This document shows, one piece after another, positions 22,577-31,003 of a stretch of DNA of 40,235 nt (position 1 is the first letter of the stretch; every line of letters starts with the position of its first letter). The stretch is from contig SFLS01000008.1 in assembly GCA_004554485.1 (NCBI GenBank), positions 1 to 40,235 of the forward strand, read 5' to 3'. This stretch comes from Oscillospiraceae bacterium (GTDB taxonomy: Bacteria > Bacillota > Clostridia > Oscillospirales > Ruminococcaceae). The notes below the pieces were generated by a model that worked only from the letters and a program-made list of their open reading frames with translations, was not told the origin of the DNA and did not search any database. The position numbers and the translations under genes are program-made.

Positions 22577-22782
22577 AATGCACCTTCCTTTGCTGCGGCG
22601 CCCCCAGCCGTTCACCGTATCAGTGCCGTGCGGGGCGGATTTTGTTGCGTGTCTCGTCAAAATTTGTGCAGGGGCGGCCCTGCCGTCTGCCGCTATTTTA
22701 CCACACCGCGGGCCAAATGCAAAGCCTTGGCGCTTCGGGGCAGGATATCCTGCTGGTTTTGCTTTCTTTTTTCAAAAGGGTG
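22577..22782. other. Spacer between the sigma operon and gdpP
   Basis: About 200 bases separate the divergent sigma and gdpP genes. TTGACG is present on the minus strand at 22660-22655, but no matching -10 follows. I see no further gene, repeat or RNA in it. Confidence 0.5.
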
Positions 22783-22791
22783 TGTTATAAT
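22783..22791 (+). promoter_or_regulatory. Extended -10 promoter of the gdpP operon
   Basis: TGTTATAAT is a perfect extended -10 (TATAAT at 22786-22791). The -35 region is poor (T-rich). The leader is about 90 bases. Confidence 0.55.
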
Positions 22792-22888
22792 GTAAAATAC
22801 CATTATTATAACGCAACACTAAAACCACCCTGTATGCCGCCGGCGAATAAGAGAGAAACGGCATCTTTACGGGAAACGGAGGGACATT

Positions 22889-24880
22889 ATGCTGGAACGG
22901 CTCAATCAATACCGTCCGATCCTTGCGGTCCTCATTGCGGCCTGCGGCGTTATGGCCGCCGTCACGGCGCGCTTTGATATGACCGTGTTTTATATCTGTA
23001 TCATCATCTGGGGCGTGCTTGCCGTCGGCAGCATCATCTGGATGCACCTGATCACCCGGAACAACCGCCGGCGCTTCGGCGAGCTGCAGGATTCGCTGGA
23101 GCATATCATGAGCGACGCGGTCCTCAGCCTGCCCATGCCCTCGATGATCGTCCGCCAGAACGGCGAGATCGTCTGGAGCAACCCGCCCGCCAAGCAGTCG
23201 GTCTTTCCCGGACAGGAACTGTTCGGCCACAACGTCGCGGAGCTGATCCCCGGGCTGGACTGGCTGGCCGAGAGCACGGCGGAGGGCCGCGATATCGTCA
23301 TCGGGCAGCGGCACTATACCGTCTTTCTCATGCACTCCACCTCCACTAAGGAACCGCTGACCATCATCGCGCTGGTGGATGACAACGACCTCAAATTCTA
23401 CACCCGGGAATACTTCGATTCCCGTCCGTATGTCCTTACCATGCTCATCGATAACTATGCCGAGCTGTTTACCGACGCCAAGGAAAACGAGCGCAGCCGC
23501 ACCATGGGACAGATCGAACATATCATCGAAACCTTTGCGGAGGAAAACCACGGCCTGGTGAAAAAGCTGGAGCGTGACCGTTACCTTGCGGTGGTGGAGG
23601 AGCGGTATATGAAAACGGTCATCGAAAACCGTTTCCCCATCCTCAATGCCATCCGCGCGGTGGATACCGGCGACCGCAACAACGCCACCATGTCCATCGG
23701 TGTTTCTCCCATGGCGGGCAGCCTGCACGAAAGCGAAGCGGCCTCCCGTCAGGCGCTGGATATGGCGCTGGGGCGCGGCGGCGACCAGGTGGCGCTGCGG
23801 CAGAAGAACGGCTATGAATTCTTCGGCGGCACCGGCCGCGGCGTGGAAAAGCGCAACAAGGTCCGGGCGCGCATCATGGCAAACGCCATTACCGAAGTCG
23901 CCGGCACCTGCGAGAATATCCTCATCATGGGGCACCGCTTTGCCGATCTGGACTGCCTGGGCGCCGCCATCGGCATGTACGCGGGGCTTTCCGCGCTGGG
24001 CAAGCCCTGCCGCATCGTGCTGGATGCCGAAAAGAGCCTGGCCCAGCCGCTGTACCGCCATATGCTGCGGGAGGACAGACGCTACGAGGAAGCCTTTGTC
24101 ACGCCGGGGCAGGCGGTGGATATGGTAAACCGCAACACCCTGTTGGTGGTGGTGGATACCCATATCCCCTCCATTCTGGAAAGCCGGGAGGTTTATGAGG
24201 CCTGCCGCAACGTCGTCGTCATCGACCACCACCGCAAGATGGTGGAGCACATCGATAACGCCATCATCTTTTTCCACGAGCCCTACGCCAGCAGCGCCAG
24301 CGAAATGGTGGCGGAGCTGGTGCAGTATTTCCGGGAGGGCAAGCTGCGCATCAGCGTGGCGGAAGCCGAAGCCCTGCTGGCCGGGATCATGCTGGATACC
24401 AAGAACTTCATCCTGCACACCGGGGTGCGCACCTTTGAGGCCGCCGCGTTCCTGCGCCGCATGGGCGCCGATACCGTGGAGGTACGCAAGCTGTTCGCCT
24501 CCAGCATGGAAAGCTACCAGGAGCGCAGCCGGCTGGTAAGCGCCGCCGAGGTATACCGCAGCTGCGCCATCAGCTGCACGGCGGGCGGCATCGAAGGAAT
24601 CCGGGTGGTGGCGCCGCAGGCCGCCGACGACCTTTTGGGCATCAGCGGCGTGGATGCTTCCTTTGTGCTGTACGAGCAGGACGGCACCGTCAATATTTCG
24701 GCGCGCAGCATGGGGGCCGTCAATGTCCAGCTGATCCTGGAAGGAATGGGCGGCGGCGGTCACCAGACGATGGCCGGCGCGCAGATCAAGGATATTTCGC
24801 TGGAAGATTGCCGGCAGCGGCTGCTGGTGGCGATCGACCGGTATTTTGAAGAAAATCCCACGGGAGGAAAAGAATCATGA
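22889..24880 (+). CDS. gdpP: Cyclic-di-AMP phosphodiesterase GdpP (DHH family)
   Basis: The 663-residue protein hydrolyses c-di-AMP to pApA, thereby tuning potassium, osmolyte and wall homeostasis. Order of parts: two N-terminal membrane helices (about 10-26 and 33-53), a PAS-like domain (about 75-150), a degenerate GGDEF domain (about 165-300) and a DHH/DHHA1 phosphodiesterase (about 340-655), with HRFADLDC, the DHH triad at 446-448 (VVVIDHHRK) and a C-terminal GGGGHQTMAGAQ. The size matches the family. GGAGGGA precedes ATG 22889. It heads a run with rplI and dnaB, the standard Firmicutes arrangement. Confidence 0.96.
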   Translation: MLERLNQYRPILAVLIAACGVMAAVTARFDMTVFYICIIIWGVLAVGSIIWMHLITRNNRRRFGELQDSLEHIMSDAVLSLPMPSMIVRQNGEIVWSNPPAKQSVFPGQELFGHNVAELIPGLDWLAESTAEGRDIVIGQRHYTVFLMHSTSTKEPLTIIALVDDNDLKFYTREYFDSRPYVLTMLIDNYAELFTDAKENERSRTMGQIEHIIETFAEENHGLVKKLERDRYLAVVEERYMKTVIENRFPILNAIRAVDTGDRNNATMSIGVSPMAGSLHESEAASRQALDMALGRGGDQVALRQKNGYEFFGGTGRGVEKRNKVRARIMANAITEVAGTCENILIMGHRFADLDCLGAAIGMYAGLSALGKPCRIVLDAEKSLAQPLYRHMLREDRRYEEAFVTPGQAVDMVNRNTLLVVVDTHIPSILESREVYEACRNVVVIDHHRKMVEHIDNAIIFFHEPYASSASEMVAELVQYFREGKLRISVAEAEALLAGIMLDTKNFILHTGVRTFEAAAFLRRMGADTVEVRKLFASSMESYQERSRLVSAAEVYRSCAISCTAGGIEGIRVVAPQAADDLLGISGVDASFVLYEQDGTVNISARSMGAVNVQLILEGMGGGGHQTMAGAQIKDISLEDCRQRLLVAIDRYFEENPTGGKES

Positions 24881-25323
24881 AAGTAGTACTGAAAGAGGAC
24901 GTAAAGGGCAGCGGGAAAAAAGGCGAGCTGGTAGAGGTCGCCGACGGCTATGCCCGCAACTTTTTGCTGAAAAGGGGCCTGGCCGTTCCCGCGGATGCCG
25001 GCGCCATCAACGAGCTGAAAAACCGCGAAGCCGCCAAGGCCTACCGCCTGGCGGAGGAGCAGAAGGCCGCCGAGCAGCAGAAGGCCGCCATCGACGGCAA
25101 AACCGTCAAGCTGACCGCCAAGGCCGGCGCGGCAGGCAAGCTGTTCGGCTCGGTCACCGCCAAGGAGATCGCCGAAGGGATCGAAAAGCAGCTGGGGACC
25201 GCCCTGGAAAAGCGCAAGATCGTCCTCAAGGAGGATATCAAGGCGTTTGGCTCCTACACCGTCGAGATCAAGATCTACAACGGCGTCGCCGCCAGTGTTT
25301 ATGTCATCGTCGGGGAAGAATAA
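24877..25323 (+). CDS. rplI: 50S ribosomal protein L9
   Basis: The 148-residue protein is ribosomal protein L9. The N-terminal domain reads MKVVLKEDVKGSGKKGELVEV with DGYARNFLLKRGLA, the L9 signature; then comes the long connecting helix (residues 45-75) and the C-terminal rRNA-binding domain. It overlaps the end of gdpP by ATGA, implying coupled translation, and is followed by dnaB 37 bases later. Confidence 0.98.
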   Translation: MKVVLKEDVKGSGKKGELVEVADGYARNFLLKRGLAVPADAGAINELKNREAAKAYRLAEEQKAAEQQKAAIDGKTVKLTAKAGAAGKLFGSVTAKEIAEGIEKQLGTALEKRKIVLKEDIKAFGSYTVEIKIYNGVAASVYVIVGEE

Positions 25324-25360
25324 CCCCCGAGCCCACCCTACCGGAAAGGAGTGACCCCAC

Positions 25361-26701
25361 ATGGCCGAGGAGTATCTGCCGGCGGAAAGCCGGCTGCCCT
25401 TCAGCCTGGAAGCGGAGCAGTCGGTGCTGGGCGCCGCCCTGCTGGATTCCGGCTGCGTGCCGGAGCTGGTGCGGCTGGTGCGCCCGGAGTTTTTCTACCG
25501 GGAGCAGCACCGCAGGATTTTTGAAGTGATCTCCGCCAAGTTCACCCTGGGGGAGCCGATCGATATCGTCACCGTGATGGAGGCCGCCGTCCGGGAGGAG
25601 ATCTTCTCCACCCCGGTGGAGACCAAGGCCTACCTGGCACAGCTGGCGCAAATCGTCCCCTCGGTGCACAATCTGGAGGCTTACGCCGGCATCCTGCAGG
25701 AAAAATACCATCTCCGCAGCCTTATCACCACCTCGCGGGATATCATCGAACAGGCCGAGGCCCCCACTGCCGAGTCGGAGGGCCTGCTGGAGTATGCCGA
25801 GCAGCGCATCTACGATATCCGCAATGGGCATGATAACGGCAGCCTGGTGCCGGTATCCCGGGTGGTCATGGAGACCTTTGACCGTCTGCAGCGGCTTTCG
25901 GGAGAAAACCGCGCCGATTATCTGGGTATTTCCACCGGGTACGGCGATCTGGACCGGATGATCACCGGCCTTAATAAATCCGACCTAATCCTGCTGGCGG
26001 CCCGCCCCGGAATGGGCAAGACCGCCTTCGCGCTCAATATTGCCGCCAATGCCGCGCTGCGCGGGAAAAAGACGGTGGCCATCTTTTCGCTGGAAATGAG
26101 CCGCGAGCAGCTGATGAACCGTCTGTTTGCCGCCGAGGGCGGCATCGACAGCCGCCGGCTGCTGACCGGCGAGCTTTCCACCGAGGATTGGGTCAAGGTA
26201 GCGGAACTTTGTCCGCAGTTCGGGGGCGCGCCGCTGTATATGGATGATACGGCCGGCATCACCGTGGCGGAAATGAAGGCCAAGCTGCGCCGCGTGCGGG
26301 ATCTGGGGCTGGTCGTCATCGACTACCTGCAGCTGATGAGCACCGGCCGCCGCAGCGATAACCGCGTGCAGGAGGTCTCCGAGATCACCCGCAGCCTGAA
26401 GGTTATGGCCAAGGAGCTGAATGTGCCGGTCATTACCCTGTCGCAGCTTTCCCGCGGCACCGAAAGCCGCAGCGACCACCGCCCCATGCTCTCCGACCTG
26501 CGGGAATCCGGCTCCATCGAGCAGGATGCCGATATTGTGCTGTTCCTTTACCGCGAAGCCTACTACGAACGGGAAAAGGAGGACCAGTCCGAGGCGGAAT
26601 GCATCATCGCCAAAAACCGCCACGGCGAGACCGGCAGCATCAGCCTGCGCTGGGATGGCCGCTTTACCCGTTTCTTCGGCGTGGACCGCAACCGCGAATG
26701 A
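25361..26701 (+). CDS. dnaB: Replicative DNA helicase DnaB
   Basis: The 446-residue hexameric helicase unwinds DNA at the fork. The N-terminal DnaB domain begins LPFSLEAEQSVLGAALLD; the RecA-like ATPase domain has Walker A ARPGMGKTAFAL at about residue 215, FSLEMSREQLMNRL, Walker B LGLVVIDYLQLM and the DNA-binding loops with LRESGSIEQDAD. No intein is present. GGAAAGGAGTGA precedes the ATG. tilS begins inside its stop codon. Confidence 0.98.
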   Translation: MAEEYLPAESRLPFSLEAEQSVLGAALLDSGCVPELVRLVRPEFFYREQHRRIFEVISAKFTLGEPIDIVTVMEAAVREEIFSTPVETKAYLAQLAQIVPSVHNLEAYAGILQEKYHLRSLITTSRDIIEQAEAPTAESEGLLEYAEQRIYDIRNGHDNGSLVPVSRVVMETFDRLQRLSGENRADYLGISTGYGDLDRMITGLNKSDLILLAARPGMGKTAFALNIAANAALRGKKTVAIFSLEMSREQLMNRLFAAEGGIDSRRLLTGELSTEDWVKVAELCPQFGGAPLYMDDTAGITVAEMKAKLRRVRDLGLVVIDYLQLMSTGRRSDNRVQEVSEITRSLKVMAKELNVPVITLSQLSRGTESRSDHRPMLSDLRESGSIEQDADIVLFLYREAYYEREKEDQSEAECIIAKNRHGETGSISLRWDGRFTRFFGVDRNRE

Positions 26702-28116
26702 GAACGCCGCTGGAGGAAAAGGCGCTGGACGCCTTGCAGAAATATTCGCTTTTACAGCCGGGCGACAGGATCGCCGTCGGGGTTTCCGGCGGCGCGGATT
26801 CTGTCGCTCTTTTGCGGTTCCTGGCGCAGTACCGGGCGCAGTATCGCTGGGAGATCACCGTCTGCCATGTCAACCACGGCCTGCGCGGGGCGGAAGCCGA
26901 CCGGGACGAGCAGTTCGTCCGCGCGTTGGCAGAACGGCTGGGGCTGCCCTGTCTGGTGCACCGCTGTGATGCCGCCGCGCTGGCGGCGACGCAGCACTGC
27001 TCGGTGGAGGAAGCCGGCCGCCGGGCCCGCTATTCCTTTTTTGCCGAAGCGGCGGGGGAAAGCGGCCGTATCGCCACCGCCCATACCCTGCAGGACAGCA
27101 TCGAAACGGTGCTGCTGAATATGATCCGCGGCACCGGCCTGCACGGGCTCTGCGGCATTCCGCGCATCCGCGGCAACATCATCCGCCCCTTGCTGGACTG
27201 CACCCGCGCCGAGGTGGAGCAGTACCTGGCCGCGCTGGGCCAGCCCTATTGCACCGACAGCACCAACCGGGCCGACGACTATACCCGCAATGCCGTCCGT
27301 CACCGCATTCTGCCGCAGATGCAGGCCCTGAACCCGAATTTTGAAGCCGCCATGGCCCGCATGACGGCGCAGCTTACCGCCCAGTGGTCGCTGACCGAGG
27401 AGCTGGCGGCCCGGGCGGCGCAGCAGCTCCAGGGCGCCGCCTGCGGCGGCGCCCTGGACCGGCAGGGCCTGCTGGCCCTGCCGGAGCCGGTCGCAGACCG
27501 GCTGCTGCTGCGCCTGCTGGAGGAGCAGGGGCTGCCGGTTTCTGCGGCGGTGCTGGGGCGGATGCGCCAGACCGCCCGAACCGGCGGCCGCCTGGAGGTC
27601 GCCGGACGGTGCTGGTACTTCGTCGCGGCGGGGGAAACCGTGCGGCTTTTGTACTGCCCGCCGCAGGGCATCGGGCCTTTGCCGCTTTCGCTGCCGCCGG
27701 CCGAAAAAAGCGTCGTTTTCCGCTTTGGCGCGCAAAAACGGATAAAACTGACGCTTTGCAACAAAATAGTTGCGAATCAGTCCGAAAAATTTAACATTTC
27801 CCTCTTAAAAAACGCCTTGGATTGTGATAAAATAATAGGCAATTCGGTTCTTCGTACCCGGCGGCCCGGCGATGCCATGGCGGCCGGCAAAACGGCCCGT
27901 CCGCTGGGCGAGCTTTGGGGCGCCGCCGGACTTCCGGCGCTGCTGCGGCCTTCGCTGGCAGTGATTGCCGATGAGCAGGGGCCGGTTTGGGCCGAAACGG
28001 TGGGACGGGCGGCGCGTGTGGCCGTCACCCCCGGGACAAAACAATTTGTGATCATCGAGTGCATGGAGGAAAACGAGTATGAGAATGGACAAGGACATCT
28101 GCAAGGTAATGTTTAA
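26698..28116 (+). CDS. tilS: tRNA(Ile)-lysidine synthase
   Basis: This 472-residue enzyme adds lysine to C34 of the tRNA-Ile CAU anticodon so that it reads AUA. The PP-loop SGGADS is at residues 30-35, followed by HVNHGLRG, RRARYSFF, ATAHTLQDSIETVLLN and the C-terminal RTRRPGDAM block. The start at 26698 gives ATGA overlap with dnaB. The last 38 bases overlap hpt, the usual partner gene in Firmicutes. Around 27740-27840 the gene is notably AT-rich, in the linker before the C-terminal domain. Confidence 0.95.
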   Translation: MRTPLEEKALDALQKYSLLQPGDRIAVGVSGGADSVALLRFLAQYRAQYRWEITVCHVNHGLRGAEADRDEQFVRALAERLGLPCLVHRCDAAALAATQHCSVEEAGRRARYSFFAEAAGESGRIATAHTLQDSIETVLLNMIRGTGLHGLCGIPRIRGNIIRPLLDCTRAEVEQYLAALGQPYCTDSTNRADDYTRNAVRHRILPQMQALNPNFEAAMARMTAQLTAQWSLTEELAARAAQQLQGAACGGALDRQGLLALPEPVADRLLLRLLEEQGLPVSAAVLGRMRQTARTGGRLEVAGRCWYFVAAGETVRLLYCPPQGIGPLPLSLPPAEKSVVFRFGAQKRIKLTLCNKIVANQSEKFNISLLKNALDCDKIIGNSVLRTRRPGDAMAAGKTARPLGELWGAAGLPALLRPSLAVIADEQGPVWAETVGRAARVAVTPGTKQFVIIECMEENEYENGQGHLQGNV

Positions 28117-28627
28117 CGAAGTGGAACTGCAGGGCGTCTGCAAGCGCCTGGGCGAGCAGATCACCAAAGACTACGAGGGCAAGGATCTGCTTATCGTCGG
28201 CATCCTCAACGGCGCCATTGTCTTTGTTACCGACCTGATGCGTCAGATCGACCGTCAGATCAATATCGATTTCATGTCGGTTTCCAGCTATGGCAGCGGC
28301 ACTACCTCCTCCGGCGTCGTTCACGTCGCCAAGGATCTGAATTCCGATATCGCCGGCCGCAACGTCCTCATCGTGGAGGACATTCTGGATACCGGTAAAA
28401 CGCTGCATCAGCTGATCGGGATGCTTAAGCAGCGCAATCCTGCCAGCCTCAAGATCTGCGTCCTTCTGGATAAGCCCGCCCGTCGCGAGGAGGATATCCA
28501 CGCCGATTATGTGGGCTATACCATCCCCGATGCCTTTGTAGTGGGCTACGGCCTGGATTACGCCGAGGAATACCGCAATCTGCCTTACATCGGCGTGCTG
28601 TCTCCCAGTGTCTATTCCCACGAATAA
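28079..28627 (+). CDS. hpt: Hypoxanthine phosphoribosyltransferase
   Basis: The 182-residue purine-salvage enzyme converts hypoxanthine or guanine with PRPP to IMP or GMP. The PRPP-binding motif is VLIVEDILDTGKTL; LLIVGILNGAIVFVTDL and the C-terminal FVVGYGLDYAEEYRNLPYIGVL are family marks. It overlaps tilS by 38 bases; GGAGG lies nine bases before ATG 28079. tilS-hpt-ftsH is a classic Firmicutes cluster, which confirms the call. Confidence 0.97.
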   Translation: MRMDKDICKVMFNEVELQGVCKRLGEQITKDYEGKDLLIVGILNGAIVFVTDLMRQIDRQINIDFMSVSSYGSGTTSSGVVHVAKDLNSDIAGRNVLIVEDILDTGKTLHQLIGMLKQRNPASLKICVLLDKPARREEDIHADYVGYTIPDAFVVGYGLDYAEEYRNLPYIGVLSPSVYSHE

Positions 28628-28657
28628 CCATATCTACCCAAGACAGGAGTGAAGTCA

Positions 28658-30697
28658 TTGTCGCCCAAAAAAAGAAGTTGGATCCTCCCATTGGTGCTGA
28701 TCGCGCTGTTCGGCTATATGGCGGTACAGATCTTCAGCCTGAATTCCGCCGCGCCCAAAAGCGAGTACCGCACCATCATCGATTATTTCAGGAATGAGCA
28801 GGTAGCGGAATACGAGCTGGATTTCGGCACCGGTGAGCTGACGATCCTGCTGAACGACGAGAAAAAGACCACCATCACCTACGATGTGCCGAACCTCAGC
28901 CTGTTCCTGCAGGATACCCATGAGCTGGTAAACGAGTATAACGAAAAGCATCCCGACGCCCCCATCAAGCAGTATTATGATGCGGCCGAGGCGGTGCCGT
29001 GGTGGCTGGATATGCTGCCGCTGCTGCTTACCGTTCTGCTTATGGGCGGTTTCTGGTATCTGCTGATGAAGCGCTCCGGCGGCGGAAGCAACCCCATGGC
29101 CTTCGCCAAGCTCAAGCCCAAACAGCAGGACCCCAACAATCGCGTGACCTTCGAAGATGTGGCCGGTGCGGATGAGGAAAAGGAGGAGCTGGAGGAGATC
29201 GTCCAGTTCCTCCGGGATCCCGCCAAGTTCAATGCGCTGGGCGCCCGTATCCCCAAGGGCGTTTTGCTCATGGGTCCTCCCGGAACCGGTAAAACGCTGC
29301 TGGCCAAGGCGGTCGCCGGCGAAGCGGGGGTGCCGTTCTTCTCTATCTCCGGCTCCGATTTTGTCGAAATGTTTGTCGGTGTCGGCGCATCGCGTGTTCG
29401 CGACCTGTTCGAGCAGGCCAAAAAGAGCGCGCCCAGCATCGTCTTTATCGATGAGATCGACGCCGTGGGCCGTCACCGCGGCTCGGGTCTCGGCGGCGGC
29501 CACGATGAGCGGGAGCAGACCCTGAACCAGCTGCTGGTGGAAATGGATGGCTTTGCCCCCAATCTTGGCGTTATCGTCATGGCGGCTACCAACCGCAAGG
29601 ATATCCTGGACCCGGCGCTGCTGCGCCCCGGCCGCTTTGACCGTCATATCACCGTCAATTATCCGGACGTCAAGGGCCGCGAGGCCATCCTGCGCGTCCA
29701 TACCCGCAACAAGCCCATCGGCCCCGATGTGGACCTGGCGGTCATCGCCCGTTCCACCGGCGGCTTTACCGGCGCGGATCTCGAAAACCTCACCAACGAG
29801 GCGGCGCTGCTGGCGGCCCGCAAGAACCGCAAGGCCATCACCATGGAGGATATCCAGGAAGCGACGCTCAAGGTCGTCGTCGGCCCCGAAAAGCGCAGCC
29901 ACGTCATCACCGAAAAGGAGCGCCGCCTGACCGCCTATCACGAGGCTGGCCATGCCATCGTCACCTATTACTGCCCGCTGCAGGATAAGGTGCATCAGGT
30001 TTCCATCGTCCCGCGCGGCTGGGCGGGCGGCTTTACCCTTTCTCTGCCGGAAAAGGATGTCAGCTTCCAGACCAAGCGCTGGATGGAGGAGGAGATCGCC
30101 GTACTGCTGGCCGGCCGTGTGTCGGAGCAGCTGGTGCTGGAGGATATCTCCACCGGCGCCTCCAACGATATCGAGCGGGCCACCAAGATCGCCCGTGCCA
30201 TGGTCTGCCGCTACGGCTTCAGTGACAAGCTGGGCCCCATGATCTACGGCTCCGACCAGGAGGAGGTCTTTCTGGGACGGGATCTCGGCCACGGCCGGGA
30301 TTATTCCGAGGAAGTCGCCGGCCAGATCGATGAGGAAGCCCGTCGCTTCATCGACGAGGGCTACAACAAGGCGCTGGCGTTGCTGGAAGAGCATATGGAC
30401 CAGCTGCACGCCCTGGCCGAGTACCTCATGAAGTACGAAAAGATCGAAGGCGACGTCTTTGCCGACGTCATGAGCGGTGCGCTTTCCTTCGGCGAAGCGG
30501 CCGAAAAGGCGGAGCAGGAGCTGCAGCGCAACCGCGAAAAGGCCGAACGGGCTCAGAAGCAGCTGGAGGCGCAGCAGAAGGCCGCCGAGGAGAAAAAAGC
30601 CCAGCAGGGCTTCTCGGTGGATCCCCTGGACTTCCGTCACCCCGATGACCCCGGTACGCCCCCGCCGGAGGAGGACTCCGACCGCGCAGACCTGTAA
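28658..30697 (+). CDS. ftsH: ATP-dependent zinc metalloprotease FtsH
   Basis: The membrane-bound AAA protease degrades unfolded or regulatory membrane and cytosolic proteins. There are two membrane helices (about 10-28 and 118-137), the AAA domain with Walker A GPPGTGKT at 206-213 and Walker B IVFIDEIDA, the second region of homology with ATNRKDILDPALLRPGRFDR, and the zinc site HEAGH at 428-432. The C-terminal 60 residues are a charged coiled coil and a Pro/Asp-rich tail. I favour TTG 28658 (679 residues), eight bases after AGGAG; GTG 28649 overlaps that SD. Confidence 0.96.
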   Translation: MSPKKRSWILPLVLIALFGYMAVQIFSLNSAAPKSEYRTIIDYFRNEQVAEYELDFGTGELTILLNDEKKTTITYDVPNLSLFLQDTHELVNEYNEKHPDAPIKQYYDAAEAVPWWLDMLPLLLTVLLMGGFWYLLMKRSGGGSNPMAFAKLKPKQQDPNNRVTFEDVAGADEEKEELEEIVQFLRDPAKFNALGARIPKGVLLMGPPGTGKTLLAKAVAGEAGVPFFSISGSDFVEMFVGVGASRVRDLFEQAKKSAPSIVFIDEIDAVGRHRGSGLGGGHDEREQTLNQLLVEMDGFAPNLGVIVMAATNRKDILDPALLRPGRFDRHITVNYPDVKGREAILRVHTRNKPIGPDVDLAVIARSTGGFTGADLENLTNEAALLAARKNRKAITMEDIQEATLKVVVGPEKRSHVITEKERRLTAYHEAGHAIVTYYCPLQDKVHQVSIVPRGWAGGFTLSLPEKDVSFQTKRWMEEEIAVLLAGRVSEQLVLEDISTGASNDIERATKIARAMVCRYGFSDKLGPMIYGSDQEEVFLGRDLGHGRDYSEEVAGQIDEEARRFIDEGYNKALALLEEHMDQLHALAEYLMKYEKIEGDVFADVMSGALSFGEAAEKAEQELQRNREKAERAQKQLEAQQKAAEEKKAQQGFSVDPLDFRHPDDPGTPPPEEDSDRADL

Positions 30698-30778
30698 TAA
30701 CCAAACATCACGACCCTCCGACAGCGCGTTGGCCTGCCGGGGGGCCGCCGCTTTCTCCTCGGATTGCAGCAGCCGGCC

Positions 30779-30879
30779 GGTCCCGCCCGCAGGGTACGCG
30801 CGTGCGGGAGCGCACGCACGTACCCGCGCGCGCAGCGCGCAGGGGGGGCCGCCGCAGGCGGCCCCCCGCGGGCGGGGCC
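30779..30879 (+). repeat. Cloverleaf repeat, copy 5
   Basis: Basal stem 30779-30790 pairs with 30868-30879 (12 bp, one T-G wobble), with CCCGCAGGG at the junction and an unpaired AGG. The arms are 30794-30823 (13 bp with one C-A mismatch, loop GGAG), 30824-30842 (8 bp with one C-A mismatch, loop GCA) and 30843-30867 (perfect 11 bp, loop GCA). The C-A mismatches would be G-U pairs on the minus strand. It lies between ftsH and the parE promoter, with about 80 bases of plain GC-rich sequence on its left. Confidence 0.85.
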
Positions 30880-30940
30880 CGCGCCCCGCACGGGGCAGAG
30901 ACAGCGCCGGAAACCGCCGGAGAAAAAATGTTCGGGGCGC

Positions 30941-30969
30941 TTGACCGGTTGCCCAAATGTTGGTACAAT
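30941..30969 (+). promoter_or_regulatory. Promoter of the parE-cinA-parC operon
   Basis: TTGACC (30941-30946) and TACAAT (30964-30969) are 17 bases apart with TGG in front of the -10. The start codon of parE is 34 bases downstream. Confidence 0.75.
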
Positions 30970-31003
30970 AAAAGCAGAATCCTACAAAATATGGGGGTTG
31001 CGC